Shown here one piece after another: positions 41,370 through 52,416 of a stretch of 64,000 nt of DNA; within the stretch, counting starts at the first letter, position 1, and each line of letters starts with the position of its first letter. The notes below the pieces were generated by a model. The model was not told the DNA's origin. It did no database searches and worked only from the letters and a program-made list of their open reading frames with translations. Location: assembly GCA_037127315.1 (NCBI GenBank), contig JBBBDQ010000308.1, positions 144,001 to 208,000 of the forward strand, in the 5' to 3' direction. The translations under genes and the position numbers were made by a program. The stretch comes from Ascarosepion bandense. Its lineage: Eukaryota > Mollusca > Cephalopoda > Sepiida > Sepiidae.

Positions 41370-41715
41370 AGACACACAAAAAAGAAAATGTTTTAACCTA
41401 TTGGAAAAAAAAAAGGAACCACATAAGAGGGACTTTGCCCTGCTCCCCACCCTCAGCCAGAAAATATTTCAAATGATACAATCCCAGTTATGTTGGCTGC
41501 ATAAGAATCATCTGCTAGTAATCCAAGTTAAAAGGTCGCTTCCCTTTCTCAGCATATCTGACAAGTAATGGATTTTTACAGGAAGAAAATCTCATAAGAT
41601 ATAGCAGCTTTAACTCTTATTCTGATATGGGTAACTTTTGTGGAAATATTTAGAGAATGACATAAGTAACTCTAGTGGAGAAAATGAAAAATAAAATCCT
41701 TCTCAGAAATGTAGG
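41370..41715. other. no repeat recognised
   Basis: Relatively complex sequence next to the possible exon; nothing identified. Confidence 0.35.
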
Positions 41716-41740
41716 TATATATATATATATATATATATAT

Positions 41741-41873
41741 ACTAGCAGTATAGCCCGGCGTCGCTCGGGTGTAATGAAAGCTTTAAAACTAATCCATGGT
41801 CCTCAAGCTCAGACTCAGCCTAAAGAATATTTGAAATAATAAAATAATTGCGACAATTTACCAATCGCACCTA

Positions 41874-41948
<75 letters not shown>

Positions 41949-42125
41949 TAGCAGTATAGCCCGGCATTGCTCGGGTGTAATGAAAGCTTTAAAACTAATC
42001 CATGGTCCTGGAGCTCAGACACAGCCTAAAGAATATTTGTGTGAAGTTTGGTGAGAATTGGATAAAAATTGTGGATTTGTATAAAGGACATACAGACAGA
42101 TAAACAGACACACACACAAACATCT

Positions 42126-42170
<45 letters not shown>

Positions 42171-42430
42171 CGATTTTCTTTACTATTGTAGGAACTGCAA
42201 CCTTGAAACTTCTGAATATCTTTTCTTATGTCTTTGTCTATGAGTGTATCAAATTTGATTAAAATCAGACCACTCCTTCTATAACCCAATTTTTTCGATT
42301 ATTGATTTTCGATATTTATCAGGGGTACCTTGACACAAAACCTAGCCAAGAACACTCGCAGACACTTATAGTACAACTGTGTAAATTTTCAAGAAAATCA
42401 GTTCAGCTGTTTCAGAGTCTATAGGTAACA

Positions 42431-42474
<44 letters not shown>

Positions 42475-42490
42475 GTTCCATTTATAAACA
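41741..42490 (+). repeat. two nested retroposon copies (CCCGGCGTTGCTCGGG family)
   Basis: First copy starts ACTAGCAGTATAGCCCGGCG at 41741 and breaks off at 41850 at a mariner-end remnant (GCGACAATTTACCAATCGCAC). The second starts at 41947 and runs to TTCCATTTATAAACAATTTT, with (CA)n and (TA)n inside (41877-41947, 42130-42167, 42434-42472). Confidence 0.65.
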
Positions 42491-42529
42491 ATTTTAGATA
42501 TATATATATATAAATACCATCATAATTTC

Positions 42530-43030
42530 AAGCAAGAAGAAAGGACTAACCATCAACTGTAAAAAGGCAGAAGATAAAAAACCCAAAGATGTGAGCTACG
42601 AATTGGAGCCGTCAACATCAGATACACAGGATTAAATATCTGGTTAGTGTTTCACCATAGGCTGGAAAATGTGACTCTAAAATCTAAACAGACATTGGAA
42701 TTCCAAAAGCTAAGAAAAGTATTAAGATACAGGAAAATTTAGTTAGAAACAAACTAAGAGTAATGAAATGTTATGGAATATCAATCTTCCTGTATGGCAA
42801 TGAATCTTTTGAATTTGATAATCTCCTCACAGATGAGGAGGAGACTGGAGACAACAGAAATATGGTTCTACAGAAAGATGCTGAAAATACCAAAGATGAA
42901 GCAAGTATGCAACAAAGAACCCTTAATGAAAATATGAAACAAAAAGTACACTTATGCTATAAATTAAAAAATTTCTTGGGCACATAATGAGGAAAAAGTA
43001 CTTGGAGAATTTCACATTCACAGGCCATAT
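42530..43030 (+). pseudogene. LINE-B RT fragment
   Basis: Frame-broken. ERKKGLTINCKK-like start (the segment after the RT YADD block), VMKCYGISIFLYGNES, then GSTER-C-KYQ and GHIMRKKYLENFTFTGH. Longer towards the 5' side than other LINE-B copies. Confidence 0.6.
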
Positions 43031-43535
43031 CTCAGATTGACAGGGAGATGAGTTTGTGCAAATCGATGACAGAACAGGGAGCAGGAAGTTTGAAAAAAGG
43101 ACAATGTGGATGATAATGGCTCTCCATAGCTTTCTTTTAATATCTTCAAATTGCGGTAACAGATCTTGGAAAAGATAGGAAAGTAGTTTCTCTTTGCCAT
43201 CTCCAGTTCACAGTTGTCCTCTTCCGCCAAGACCAGTTGGTCTATCAGAGGTAGAGAACTCAGTCCACTTTGCTATTTTAGCTATAGCTGATAGGTAGAA
43301 GAGAGGGATTTAATTGTGGATAGTAAGCATTCTTAAATGAACTTAGACTGATCCACTTCTTAAAATCAGCATCTCAATGGTCAAGCATCAGAATTTTGAC
43401 CTTAGGAAATAGATAAAGCAAAGAATATTTCAGCAAATTCCTTTATAGCAGTAAAAAATCTAGGATAAGATTAGTAAATAATCTGAGAGGATCCTAGTAA
43501 TATTGTTCAAATATTAAAACTGACTGAACAGAGAG
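43031..43535. other. no gene recognised
   Basis: May include more LINE-B at 43040-43120; otherwise unassigned. Confidence 0.3.

Positions 43536-43538
<3 letters not shown>

Positions 43539-43575
<37 letters not shown>
43539..43575. repeat. (TA)n
   Basis: TA array. Confidence 0.95.
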
Positions 43576-43578
<3 letters not shown>

Positions 43579-43841
43579 ATTTACAGAGTAGATATTGATA
43601 TATTTATCTGTAAATTCAAATCACATTTAGGAAGGATAGTTATTTCAACATATCAGTTTGAGACATGCATTGTCAACCAAAGAATAGAGAAAAATTCTTG
43701 TACCAAAAGCAAGGGTTAGTAAAAAAGGGGTGAGGAATGTTAGTTACCATAGGGTCAAGCAAAGGAGAGACCCAATTGTAACCAACATTCCCGGTTCTAC
43801 ACTGAGCTAGGTTCGGTAACACCTGTTAACAGTGGCAATTT

Positions 43842-44470
43842 TTTTTTTTTTAATCACATCACCCCAAGCAAGTCGGTAACACCACTGATGTGTGGGGGGC
43901 TACGTAAGAGTGAAAAGATTAGAAGAGAGAAAGCCGGAAACCACATCCTAAACAGGGAACAAGGGATGAGCCTCTTCACCTGTTCAGTAGACGTGGGTGG
44001 AGTGTGAACCGGGCGATAGTTTAGTCTATCTACTCCAATTGAAAAAAAAAAAAAGAAGAAAAGTGAAAAGATTGGAAAAGAGAAAACCAGAAACCACATC
44101 CTAAACAGGGAACAAGGGATGAGCCTCTTCACCTGTTCAATAGACGTGGGTGGAGTGTGAACCGGGCGATAGTTTAGTCTATCTACTCCAATTGAAAAAA
44201 AAAAAAAGAAGAAAAGTGAAAAGATTGGAAAAGAGAAAGCCGTAAACCACATCCTAAACAGGGAACAAGGGATGAGCCTCTTCACCTGTTCAATAGACGT
44301 GGGTGGAGTGCGAACCGGGCGATAGTTTAGTCTATCTACTCCAATTGAAAAAAAAAAGAAAAAAAAAGGAAAGTGAAGATTGGAAAAGAGACTACTGGAA
44401 ACCACATCCTAAACAGGGAACAAGGGATGAGCCTCTACACCTGTTCAATAGATGTGGGTGGAATGTGAGC
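43842..44470 (-). repeat. VNTR retroposon with four units
   Basis: Tail first (T-run, ATCACATCACCCCAAGCAAG), then four tandem ~150-bp units, each with GGGATGAGCCTCTTCACCTG and GTGAACCGGGCGATAGT. A 183-codon frame runs through it only because unit length is near a multiple of three. Confidence 0.85.
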
Positions 44471-44576
44471 ACCTTTTTATATAACTTTTTAATTATCTGA
44501 AAGATTAAAGAAGATATTCTGACTAATCAAATTTTTGAGTGAATTTTACTTTAAATTTAATATATTTATAATTATA

Positions 44577-44760
44577 GTTTGTTTAACAGCATATCAAGTC
44601 CTTATCGGCCATTTAATGCCAAAATTTACTTTTCTTGAGAACTTGGAAGTAATAATATGATATATTCATGACACTGCTTTCAAAATAAAATACTAAAATG
44701 GATTGTTGTTAATTTCTATAGGGAAAACAGTAGGGGCCAAGGCTCACTCAGAAGTTTATT
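44577..44760 (-). repeat. R2 retroposon, 3' part
   Basis: AACAGCATATCAAGTCCTTA and ATTTAATGCCAAAATTTAC are the reversed 3' end. Confidence 0.5.
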
Positions 44761-44929
44761 TTATTTTATTTATTAAACTTTTATTAATAAAAAAATTTGG
44801 TGATAGTATCAAGGTAAACACAGAATTGTTGCAAGTTCTTGGACGGGACGTATATTGAGGTGTACAGGCCACAAGCAAGAAACTTTAAAGCAAAATAATG
44901 CTCTTTTAACTTATGTAAAGCTGACTACA

Positions 44930-45171
44930 GTTGAATTCCTTGCATTCACTTATGTGCAAATACCCTTGGGAAAGGTATTAATCCATCTCTTCCCTCCAGT
45001 TATGGGTTAAATAACAGGACAGATTGGGTTCTATAGCCTTGGCTAGCAACCAGTCTACCGCAGAAAGCAATGGCAAGCTACTGCAGGATAATCTTCTGCT
45101 CAGTCAGTCATGTCTCTTTGGAGACATGATCACCCAAAGCGTGTATCATGTATAGCACTTAAGTGACTGAA
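44930..45171 (+). repeat. SINE-A, head truncated
   Basis: Starts GTTGAATTCCTTGCATTCAC just past box B; complete tail to CACTTAAGTGACTG. Confidence 0.8.
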
Positions 45172-45186
45172 AGCTGACTACAGCCT

Positions 45187-45475
45187 CAGTCAGTTAATTG
45201 TGATACATCATACATGCTTAGTCAATTATGTCTCTTACAAGACATGATTGACTAGGCAGAAGATTTCCCTGCAGTAGGTTGCCATTACTTTCTGTGGTAG
45301 ACTGGTTGCCAACCAAGGCTATAAAACCCAATCTGTCCTGCTATTCAACCTATAGCTGGATAGAAAAGAAATGGATAATATCTTTCCCAAGGGTATTTGT
45401 GCACAAATGAATGAAACGAATTCGACAGGAAGTCAAACTTGACTCTCCAATTGACTGGAATTTAACTGGAAAGCA
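45187..45475 (-). repeat. SINE-A, head decayed
   Basis: CTCAGTCAGTTAATTGTGAT tail and full body; the tRNA part is diverged. Lies tail-to-tail with the copy at 44930. Confidence 0.75.
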
Positions 45476-45559
45476 AGAATCCAGAAAAGATTGAGAATAA
45501 ACTTTTAGTAGTGAATTTATATGAAAAGATTTATAGAAAAATCACAGGGAAGCTATGTA

Positions 45560-45850
45560 ATAATAGTGGGTTAGTGACTGGAGCTGATATGCCAAGTCAT
45601 GACCAATAATATTGCAGATTTTTATCTAATTTTTATCAAGAACCTCTAAATATATAGCAGCAGCACCAGACCAGATGTGACAGCCATTTTTAAAGCAAAG
45701 ACAAATAGTAGACTTAAAAATGTGTAAAATAGATTCTGGCAAGAAAAAAATTCTAACATGACACCGTGAAGTATTTTTCCTGATAGCTGACCTAGCAATC
45801 GATTTAATATGATCTTTCTGCTTATGTCAGCAGAAAATGCCATGCCAAGG
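45560..45850 (-). pseudogene. LINE-A RT C-terminal fragment
   Basis: Minus strand: ESILHIFKST..., CHIWSGAAAIYLEVLDKN, then LAYQLQSLTH in changing frames, aligned with YCCHIWSGAPATLLGLLDKI at 39097. Covers the region just upstream of most other LINE-A copies. Confidence 0.65.
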
Positions 45851-46410
45851 TGTCACAAAGAGTCACTCTCTTGGAGGTTAGCATCAGCCATGATTAATTC
45901 AAATATCGTTTAAAGCATGAAATTAAATAGAATTAAAAATGTACTAGGTTATCAAGAAAGAAATCAACAAAGAAAGCATGCTTTATCTAAAGACGCTTGT
46001 CTTGTTCATGCAAAAATTATATCTGTAAGAGAGCTGCATAATTGTCAACATAGGCAGAGTAGTAGTCAAACAATAAGAGGAGGCAAAACTGTTAGGCCGG
46101 GTGAACAAGGCTGTGTAACACACCACCAATACTTGTAAAACGTCAAAGCCATAGTTCCCACCCTCAACTGGAAATGCACTCAAATAAATTAGCAGCTGAT
46201 GAAATACACACACACATACCTTCCTCTTGTCACTAAACCTGGGGCTATGATTATAAACATGTGTTTTACAAGCACAGAGAAAATGAGAAAAACACAGACA
46301 CCTACATACATGTATGTGTATATGTGTATGCAGATAATTTCTGATATAGATAACAACATCTGCATTCATCGAGTAACAGCAATTTTGAACTCTTTAAGAA
46401 AAGAAAAGAG
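45851..46410. other. unassigned; weak exon-like frame
   Basis: A minus-strand frame VEGGNYGFDVLQVLVVCYTA and onward, to a stop near 45984, follows TTATTTGAGTGCATTTCCAG, an acceptor-like sequence at 46175. Hydrophobic, no family recognised. Confidence 0.25.
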
Positions 46411-46439
46411 AGTATATATATATATATATATATATAACA

Positions 46440-46682
46440 TAGTACACTTGGTATGTAATTCGGGTAAATTCCAAAAGAGACGAACTCGAGAGAACTCAAT
46501 GTTAAATTCATTCATTTAATTTAACAGAGTAATATTTTATAAAGGATTTTCGATTATTACCTTGGGTAATACATATTTCACCACTTTGATGTTCTTAATG
46601 TGGATCTGACGAGCCGCGTTAAGAACATCAAAGCGGTGAAATATGTATTATCCAAGGTAATAATCAAAAATCCTTTATAATA
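46440..46682. repeat. PLE-tail-like repeat with foldback
   Basis: 46440-46530 matches 16985-17060. 46540-46682 is a foldback (AAAGGATTTTCGATTATTAC mirrored at the right). Its loop and right arm read CTGACGA-GCCGC...GCGGT-GAAA (46597-46640), a hammerhead-type core without a clear stem I. Confidence 0.65.
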
Positions 46683-46701
46683 TATATATATATATATATA
46701 T

Positions 46702-46737
<36 letters not shown>
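46682..46737. repeat. (TA)n(GT)n
   Basis: TA then GT arrays. Confidence 0.95.
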
Positions 46738-46739
<2 letters not shown>

Positions 46740-46984
46740 GGCAACAATCTTTCATTTAAACATGTTTCGTTAAAAAAAACCGACAAAGAAGATTATATCA
46801 ATTATTTATTTAATTTTCCCAGTATTCTTACATGTTTATTTTCTGCTGGAGATAAGGAGTGTAAAAATGTTCTATAACTTTTAACTTTCTAAGTGCTTTC
46901 AGCTACGTCACTGGCAATTTTCAAGGATGCTATTTTTCCGCTGTTGTTATTAGGTCCTAATAATTGACTGTAACATAATTTTTG

Positions 46985-47355
46985 TGCTTTTGAAAAAATA
47001 ATTCTTTATGTGGCTGTGAATTGCATAAGCATCTATCTATTCTTTTCTTCAAACTTTCAAAACTCCATTTCCACTGTTTAATAGTCTAAGGTTGATGGTA
47101 GGAGAAAATTGTTTGATATATAGTGCCTCTCTTATAGTAAGGTGTCTCTGATATTGTGATTTAAATAGTATTTTTTGTATTTTCAACCAAAATTTTCCTT
47201 AAAGAGTTCCTGTAAGCTATGGGTTAATAAATGTCTTTAATTGTACCATTATGACTAGATAGGTGTCTACTCAGGGAAGTCGTAGTATGGCCAATATAAG
47301 TAACTGATTTATGATGAGAAACAATCTTGTACAGGGCATTGAAATTTGTGTATTT
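46985..47355 (-). pseudogene. PLE GIY-YIG domain
   Basis: Minus strand: NALYKIVSHHKSVTYIGHTT, SLSRHLSSHNGTIKDI, RKILVENTKNTI, then REALYIKQFSPTINLRLFNS. YIG, the arginine and the glutamate are all present; frames shift at least once. Confidence 0.75.
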
Positions 47356-47560
47356 TTTTAAAAAACTTTCAAAACTTCATTTCCGCTGTTAAATAGTCTA
47401 AGGTTAATGGTAGGAGAAAATTGTTTGATATATAGTGCCTCTCTTATAGTGAGGTGTCTTTGGTATTAAGACTTAAATAGTATTTTTTGTATTTTCAACC
47501 AAAATTTTCCTTAAAGAGTTCCTGTAAGTTATGGGTTAATAAATATTAAACTTTTTTGCA
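47356..47560 (-). pseudogene. duplicate of PLE GIY-YIG end
   Basis: About 185 bp repeats 47050-47230 in direct orientation (REALYIKQFSP-INLRLFNS again): a partial tandem duplication or two adjacent copies. Confidence 0.75.
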
Positions 47561-47719
47561 ATTGTTTGGTCACTTATCAGTAGACTTCAGCAACTGTCTG
47601 TCAATTTTCTTATTTTTGTTATTTTTATATTAAGTTAAAAAATAATTTATGCACTTTTATTGAAGTTGGGTTGAATTTTTTTTCCTCTTATTTGTATTTG
47701 TCTGTGCACATTGCCAGTG

Positions 47720-47778
47720 TTCATACACACACACACACACACACATATATGTATGTATGCATGTATGTATGTATGTCA
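47720..47778. repeat. (CA)n and (GTAT)n
   Basis: Short microsatellites next to a SINE-A tail. Confidence 0.9.
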
Positions 47779-48058
47779 GTCAACTTGGGCAATCATGTCT
47801 CTTTTGAGACATGACTGAATGGGCAGAAGATTAACACGTATTAGATTGCCATTACTTTCTGTGATAGACTGGTTGCCATCCAAGGCTATAGAACCCAACC
47901 TGTCCTGTTATTTAACCAATAACTGAAGGGAAGAGATGGATTAATACCTTTCCCAAGGGTATTTGTGTGTAAGTGAACACAATAATTCAACTGGAATTTG
48001 AACTCAGTTCCCCAATTTCTTGTTCCAAGCCAATATCCACTGTACCACAATGCACATC
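47775..48058 (-). repeat. SINE-A
   Basis: Tail shortened (GTCAGTCAACTTGGGCAATC); body and head (TGCATTGTGGTACAGTGGAT on the minus strand) present. Confidence 0.8.
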
Positions 48059-48059
48059 A

Positions 48060-48490
48060 AATACAAATAAAAATATATCTGTCTATAAATAAAGACAAAA
48101 AGAAAGCTATTCTTTACCAACGTCTTTAAATAAAATCATTTAATTTTGTAATATGAATATCTAAAGAAAGAAAAATATTTTTACTTTTTCAAAATTTTAA
48201 ATTGAACAACATGCAGTAATATTTTTCAGGCTGTGAAAGTCAAGGTAAACTATGACTGATGCTATGTGAATTAATTTAATGCCTAATCAATCAAACTGAG
48301 TAAAGGTTCTTGCTGTCTTTTTTTAACGTGATTATTATTTATTATTTTATTGTAAGAAATAAAATTGAGAAATCAATTTATGCCTTGATTTGTTTTAAAT
48401 AATAGAACATTTTCATTTAAATTTCTTAATAGTTTTATGGAAATATATGTTCTTAAATTTATATTTCGATGAACCTATGAACTTTACAGC
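48060..48490. other. AT-rich, nothing recognised
   Basis: No gene or repeat identified. Confidence 0.4.
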
Positions 48491-48491
48491 C

Positions 48492-48700
48492 TATATACAC
48501 AACCAGCCATAATTATTAGGCCACCCCAACCCCAGTGTTTTAAAAAAAATTATGTATTTCAAATTATTTTTTTAGTATTTATTGCCAAGTGAATAATTGT
48601 AAATGAAAACAGAATGGTTCTTTTGTTAATATTGCACAATAACATGTGTTTCAAATGAATTTATAAATATTTAATAATTACCTATATTACAGCTCATTTC
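48492..48700. mobile_element. Tc1-type MITE, left half
   Basis: ACAACCAGCCATAATTATTAGG end, then TTTAGTATTTATTGCC as in 2597; breaks off before the right end. Confidence 0.65.
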
Positions 48701-48837
48701 GGACATCTTTCAATTTTAATACGTGAAAGATTATCTGTGAGTATGAATGGATTTTATTAAACATAAGTAGACACAATGTTTGCAATTTATTTAATCTGAC
48801 ATATCTAAAAGAAAATTTTGCTTCCTAACTACACAAA

Positions 48838-48842
<5 letters not shown>

Positions 48843-48890
<48 letters not shown>
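48843..48890. repeat. (TA)n
   Basis: 48-bp TA array. Confidence 0.95.
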
Positions 48891-48893
<3 letters not shown>

Positions 48894-49002
48894 GATGCCT
48901 GTTCTTTTTTTCCCATCTATTGTATAATCACAAAGTGAATGGCTGACTTATACCCTAATTATAGTAGACAGACACCTTAAATACAATCTGTGTGAGAAAC
49001 AG

Positions 49003-49300
49003 TCAGTCTGTCAGTTAAGTGCCATACGTGATACACGCTGGGGAGATCATGTCTTGAAAGAGACATGACTGACTGGGCAGAAAATTATCCCGCAGTAGGT
49101 TGCCATTACTTTCTGCGGTAGACTGGATGCCAGCCAAGGCTATAGAATCTACTCTGCCCTGTTATTTAACCCATAACTATAGGGAAGAGACAGATTAATA
49201 CCTTTCCTAAGGCTATTTTGCACATAAGTGAATGCAAGGAATTCAAATGGAATTTGAACTCAGCTTCCTGATTTCTCGTTCTGGGTTGATATCCACTGTG
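49003..49300 (-). repeat. SINE-A, near full length
   Basis: CAGTTAAGTGCCATACGTGA tail, body, and head up to CAGTGGATATCA; the last 15 bp of the head are missing. Confidence 0.85.
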
Positions 49301-49595
49301 AGAAACTTATATTCTGGTGTGATAGGCAAGTGAAGAAGGCCAGCAGGCTCAAACTTTTGGCTGAAATGATGTGCGAATCAGAGCTAACCAAGCTTCTGTC
49401 TCTGCAATTTCTTTCATATTGCTTGGGTCAACCAGTGGTATGGCTTTGCAGGCACATTCCAATGGTACTGAATGGTGGAATCATCACCCCAACCTGATAT
49501 TACTATTAAAAGTACCCATGGTGAGATTTGAATCTGACTCTGACCACTTAGTCATACACTTATGTATGTTTCTGCAGATTTTTTGACACATTCTG
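49301..49595. other. unassigned, SINE-like words
   Basis: CCATGGTGAGATTTGAATCTG at 49518 resembles a box B, but no box A at the right distance was found. Confidence 0.3.
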
Positions 49596-50290
49596 TATGT
49601 TAAATTAATTTCCAGCACCTCCATCTTGCATATATACCAATCTATCATCCATCCATGCATTGAATACTGTTGTCCCATCTGGTCGGGCACCTACGTTATT
49701 TATCTCCGGGCTTTCGACAAAATCCAAAGGGAAATCTGCAACGTAATCGATCCTGACCTGGCAGCATGACTCCAGCCACTTTGTTACTGACGGGATGTGG
49801 CTTTCCTCTGTCTCCTCTACAAATACTCTCATGGCTTTTGCTCTGACAAAATTAGCTCCCTGGTGCCCTCTCTGCATGAATTTACTCGAGCTGCTAGACT
49901 GGCACTTAGGTCCCACCCTTTTACAATCAAAACAATTAAATGTAGCTTCCACTTGTACTCTAGCAGCTTCTTTTCTTGCACTTCCCGCCTGTGGAACTCC
50001 CTTCCATATACTTGCTTCCCTGATAGCTACAACCTCCAAGAGTCTAAATGCAATGTCAACGGCCATTTCTCATCTTTTTGACTCTCATCCTTTCCCCAAT
50101 ACCCCTTGTACCTTGTTCTTCTCCCTTTTTGCTCTACTCTCATGTAACCCTCTTCACTTCAGTATTCCCATCCTTTTTATACCCATTCTCTAACACTCTC
50201 TGTTCCTCTTTTTCTTCCCTCTCCTCTTATGCAGCCCTCTTTGCACCAGTGGCAGTAATACCTTGCTTGGGGTGAAATGATGATAAAAAA
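49596..50290 (+). pseudogene. LINE-A ORF2 end and tail
   Basis: Among the longest LINE-A copies: HPCIEYCCPIWSGTYVIYL-like, FDKIQREICNVIDPDLAA, then SLCLLYKYSHGFCSD, RSHPFTIKTIKCSFH, SRLWNSLPYTCFPDS. Several breaks. Tail ends CTTGGGGTGAAATGATGA. Confidence 0.75.
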
Positions 50291-50524
50291 AATTTACTGA
50301 TCATAATTTATGAGTGTACCAATTTGTCTCTTATGTAGCTAATGAGGCCTGCATTGGAGAGACATACTCTTTCACGTTCATTGCATGCAAATTGATCAAT
50401 TGGTTGGCCAATAATTTCCCTTTTCCTAGCTGCACATTTTACATTTGTCCATCTCATTGAATGTTCTTGGAAGATCTTAGTCTCTCCATGAATAAAGGTT
50501 TTAGCAATACAAGTCTTACTAATT
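50291..50524. other. unassigned
   Basis: CATTGGAGAGACATACTCTT and CATCTCATTGAATGTTCTTG could be a PLE or DIRS remnant on the minus strand; not established. Confidence 0.25.
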
Positions 50525-50735
50525 AAAGAGGAGGTGGATTAATATTTTTCGCTAGAGTATTTGCACATAAGTGAAGATAATGAACTCAACGTGAATTAGA
50601 ACATGGCTCTTTGATTAAAATTTCCGACCCATTATCCATTACACCAACTACATATCCAAGCTTACAACACCTGATATTATCAATTGGTTACCTAACTAGG
50701 CTCAATGTTGCTTAACTTCAGTGACTGTACAGTAA
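50525..50735 (-). mobile_element. composite 5S+tRNA SINE, fragment
   Basis: Minus strand: 5S-like 50735-50660 (CACTGAAGTTAAGCAACATT, AGCCTAGTTAGG, CAGGTGTTGTAAGC), then the decayed tRNA-like segment. The 5S part is shortened. Confidence 0.65.
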
Positions 50736-50785
50736 CCACAAAACACACACACATATATAGTGTTCAGTTTTTTTTTTTTTTTTTT

Positions 50786-51180
50786 TTTATAACCGTTTCA
50801 CCCCGAGCAAGGCATGTCACTGCCACTACTGTGCAGGGGGCTACGTAGAGAGGAGAAAGGCTGGTTAAATATAGGACATAACAGAGGGCGGGTGAGGATA
50901 CCGAGAATGAGGGTTGGGTAGATGAGAGTGTTCTGAGAATAGTTGGGAGTTAGTGTGATAGGAGGTGTCTATTGACCCTACATTTAAACACCTGGAGATT
51001 GTAACTGTCGGGAAAGCAGACTTGTGGAAGGGAGTTCCACAGGCGGGAAGCGCGAGAAAAGAAGCTGTTGGAGTAGAATTTACGGTTACATCTTATTTGT
51101 TTAACTGTAAAAGGGTGGGACCTAGTTGCTAATCTAGTATCTCGTGTAAATTCGTGCTTGGGCGGCATTTTGTGATAGTT
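50786..51180 (-). pseudogene. LINE-A ORF2 end and tail
   Basis: T-run, CACCCCGAGCAAGGCATGTC tail, then a 72-codon open frame ending the ORF: RDTRLATRSHPFTVKQIRCN and SRLWNSLPQVCFPDSYNLQ. Confidence 0.8.
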
Positions 51181-51524
51181 TTTGTAGTTTTGCTGATAAA
51201 AGGTACTTTGGCAAGCAGAGAATTTGTCATTTTAACTGAGCAGTTTCATGCCAACTTCGAAGTTTTATGAGAACACCATTATGCTGCCATCACTCAATTA
51301 TTGTTTACTTTACTATTATTGCTATTATTATTAGTAGTATAATTTTATCATTTTATTTTTATAAAATAGTATTATTGTAATTTAAGAATAGCATTTTTAT
51401 TGCATCTTAAAAATGGTATTATTTTTATTTTTTATGTTTAATTTATTCTTTATTATTGTTATTATGATTATTATGGCTTTTAAATATTATTATTATTATT
51501 ATTATTATGTTATTATTACTACTA
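51181..51524. other. AT-rich with (ATT)n
   Basis: TTATTA-type low complexity near 51300-51520. Confidence 0.5.
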
Positions 51525-51860
51525 ATTCTACTCCTGCAGCTACCTCTCTCGCACATCCCGCCTGCGGAACTCACTCCCGTATTCTTGCTTTCCTGAGGGC
51601 TACAACCTCCAGAAATTTAAATGCAAAGTCAATACTCATCTACCACTGGCCTCTAGCTCTCTCCCCTCCCCTGTATAACCTTCCCTTTCTCTCCACCTAT
51701 GTATCTGTCATCGCACCTGCTTTCTCAGCTTTCTATTGTTCCTTTCTAACTAGCTTGTACTCCTCACTCTTTTCTAATTAATCTTTTTACATTTATGTAA
51801 CCCCCTGCACATCAGTGGCATTTCTGCCTTGCTCGGGGTGAAATGATTAAAAAAAAAAAT
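51525..51860 (+). pseudogene. LINE-A ORF2 end and tail
   Basis: Short coding remnant (SRTSRLRNSLPYSCFPEGYN-like) then a tail nearly identical to 283-464. Confidence 0.75.
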
Positions 51861-51869
51861 ATGTTTTAG

Positions 51870-52219
51870 GAAATTGTATTTTCGTTATCTGACAATAATA
51901 ATATTATTATTACCATTAGAATTTATAGGAAAAACTAACAATTCAATTTTTCTAGTGAAAATTCAAACCCTAATTTTTAATGTCCTGCATCTTAAAATAG
52001 CCAACAAAAAATTCAAGTCAAAATATACTGACTCCCATAGCAACTGCTTTTGTAAATCTAGGTCATCTTGTCGTTTAGATAAAATATTGATGCTAATATT
52101 TAACACTGTAAATCTAACCCCCTCATTTTTTTTTATTCTTATCTGTTTCTTTTTTCTTCCTCTTTCTTTAATTTTCTTTTTTGTTTGGATAATTTTAAGC
52201 CATTTATTGTTGTATGAAT
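51870..52219 (+). mobile_element. possible PLE tail upstream of hammerhead
   Basis: The frame KTNNSIFLVKIQTLIFNVLH..., CFCKSRSSCRLDKILML may be a PLE ORF end, but the match is weak. It leads into the hammerhead at 52220. Confidence 0.35.
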
Positions 52220-52269
52220 TTGGTCTGATGAGTGGTCTATAAGAGACCCGCAAAATAAAATATTACCAA
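52220..52269 (+). ncRNA. hammerhead ribozyme-like motif (type I), one core change
   Basis: Stem I TTGGT (52220-52224) pairs with ACCAA (52265-52269). CTGATGA is 52225-52231. Stem II is 52232-52251 (GGTCT/AGACC core, one bulge). AAAA (52252-52255) replaces GAAA. Stem III ATA/TAT around AAA (52255-52263). The cleavage-site nucleotide would be T52264. The geometry is complete; the G12 to A change should reduce or abolish activity. Confidence 0.7.
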
Positions 52270-52382
52270 TGAATTTATAAAAACATCCAACTTATTTTCA
52301 TTATTATTATACTCTGTTAAATTAGTTTTCATTGGATTTAATCCTCTGTGGAATTTACCTTACCAAGTACTAAGGATTCTAC

Positions 52383-52386
<4 letters not shown>

Positions 52387-52413
<27 letters not shown>
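52387..52413. repeat. (TA)n
   Basis: TA array. Confidence 0.9.

Positions 52414-52416
<3 letters not shown>

Noticed and set aside
43854..44405. 183-codon minus-strand frame with repeated PFFFFFFSIGVDRLNYRP-type units
   Set aside because: It is the VNTR retroposon; openness comes from the unit length, and the same sequence is broken at other loci.
49605..50066. 153-codon minus-strand frame opposite LINE-A
   Set aside because: Antisense shadow of the LINE-A ORF2 end on the plus strand.
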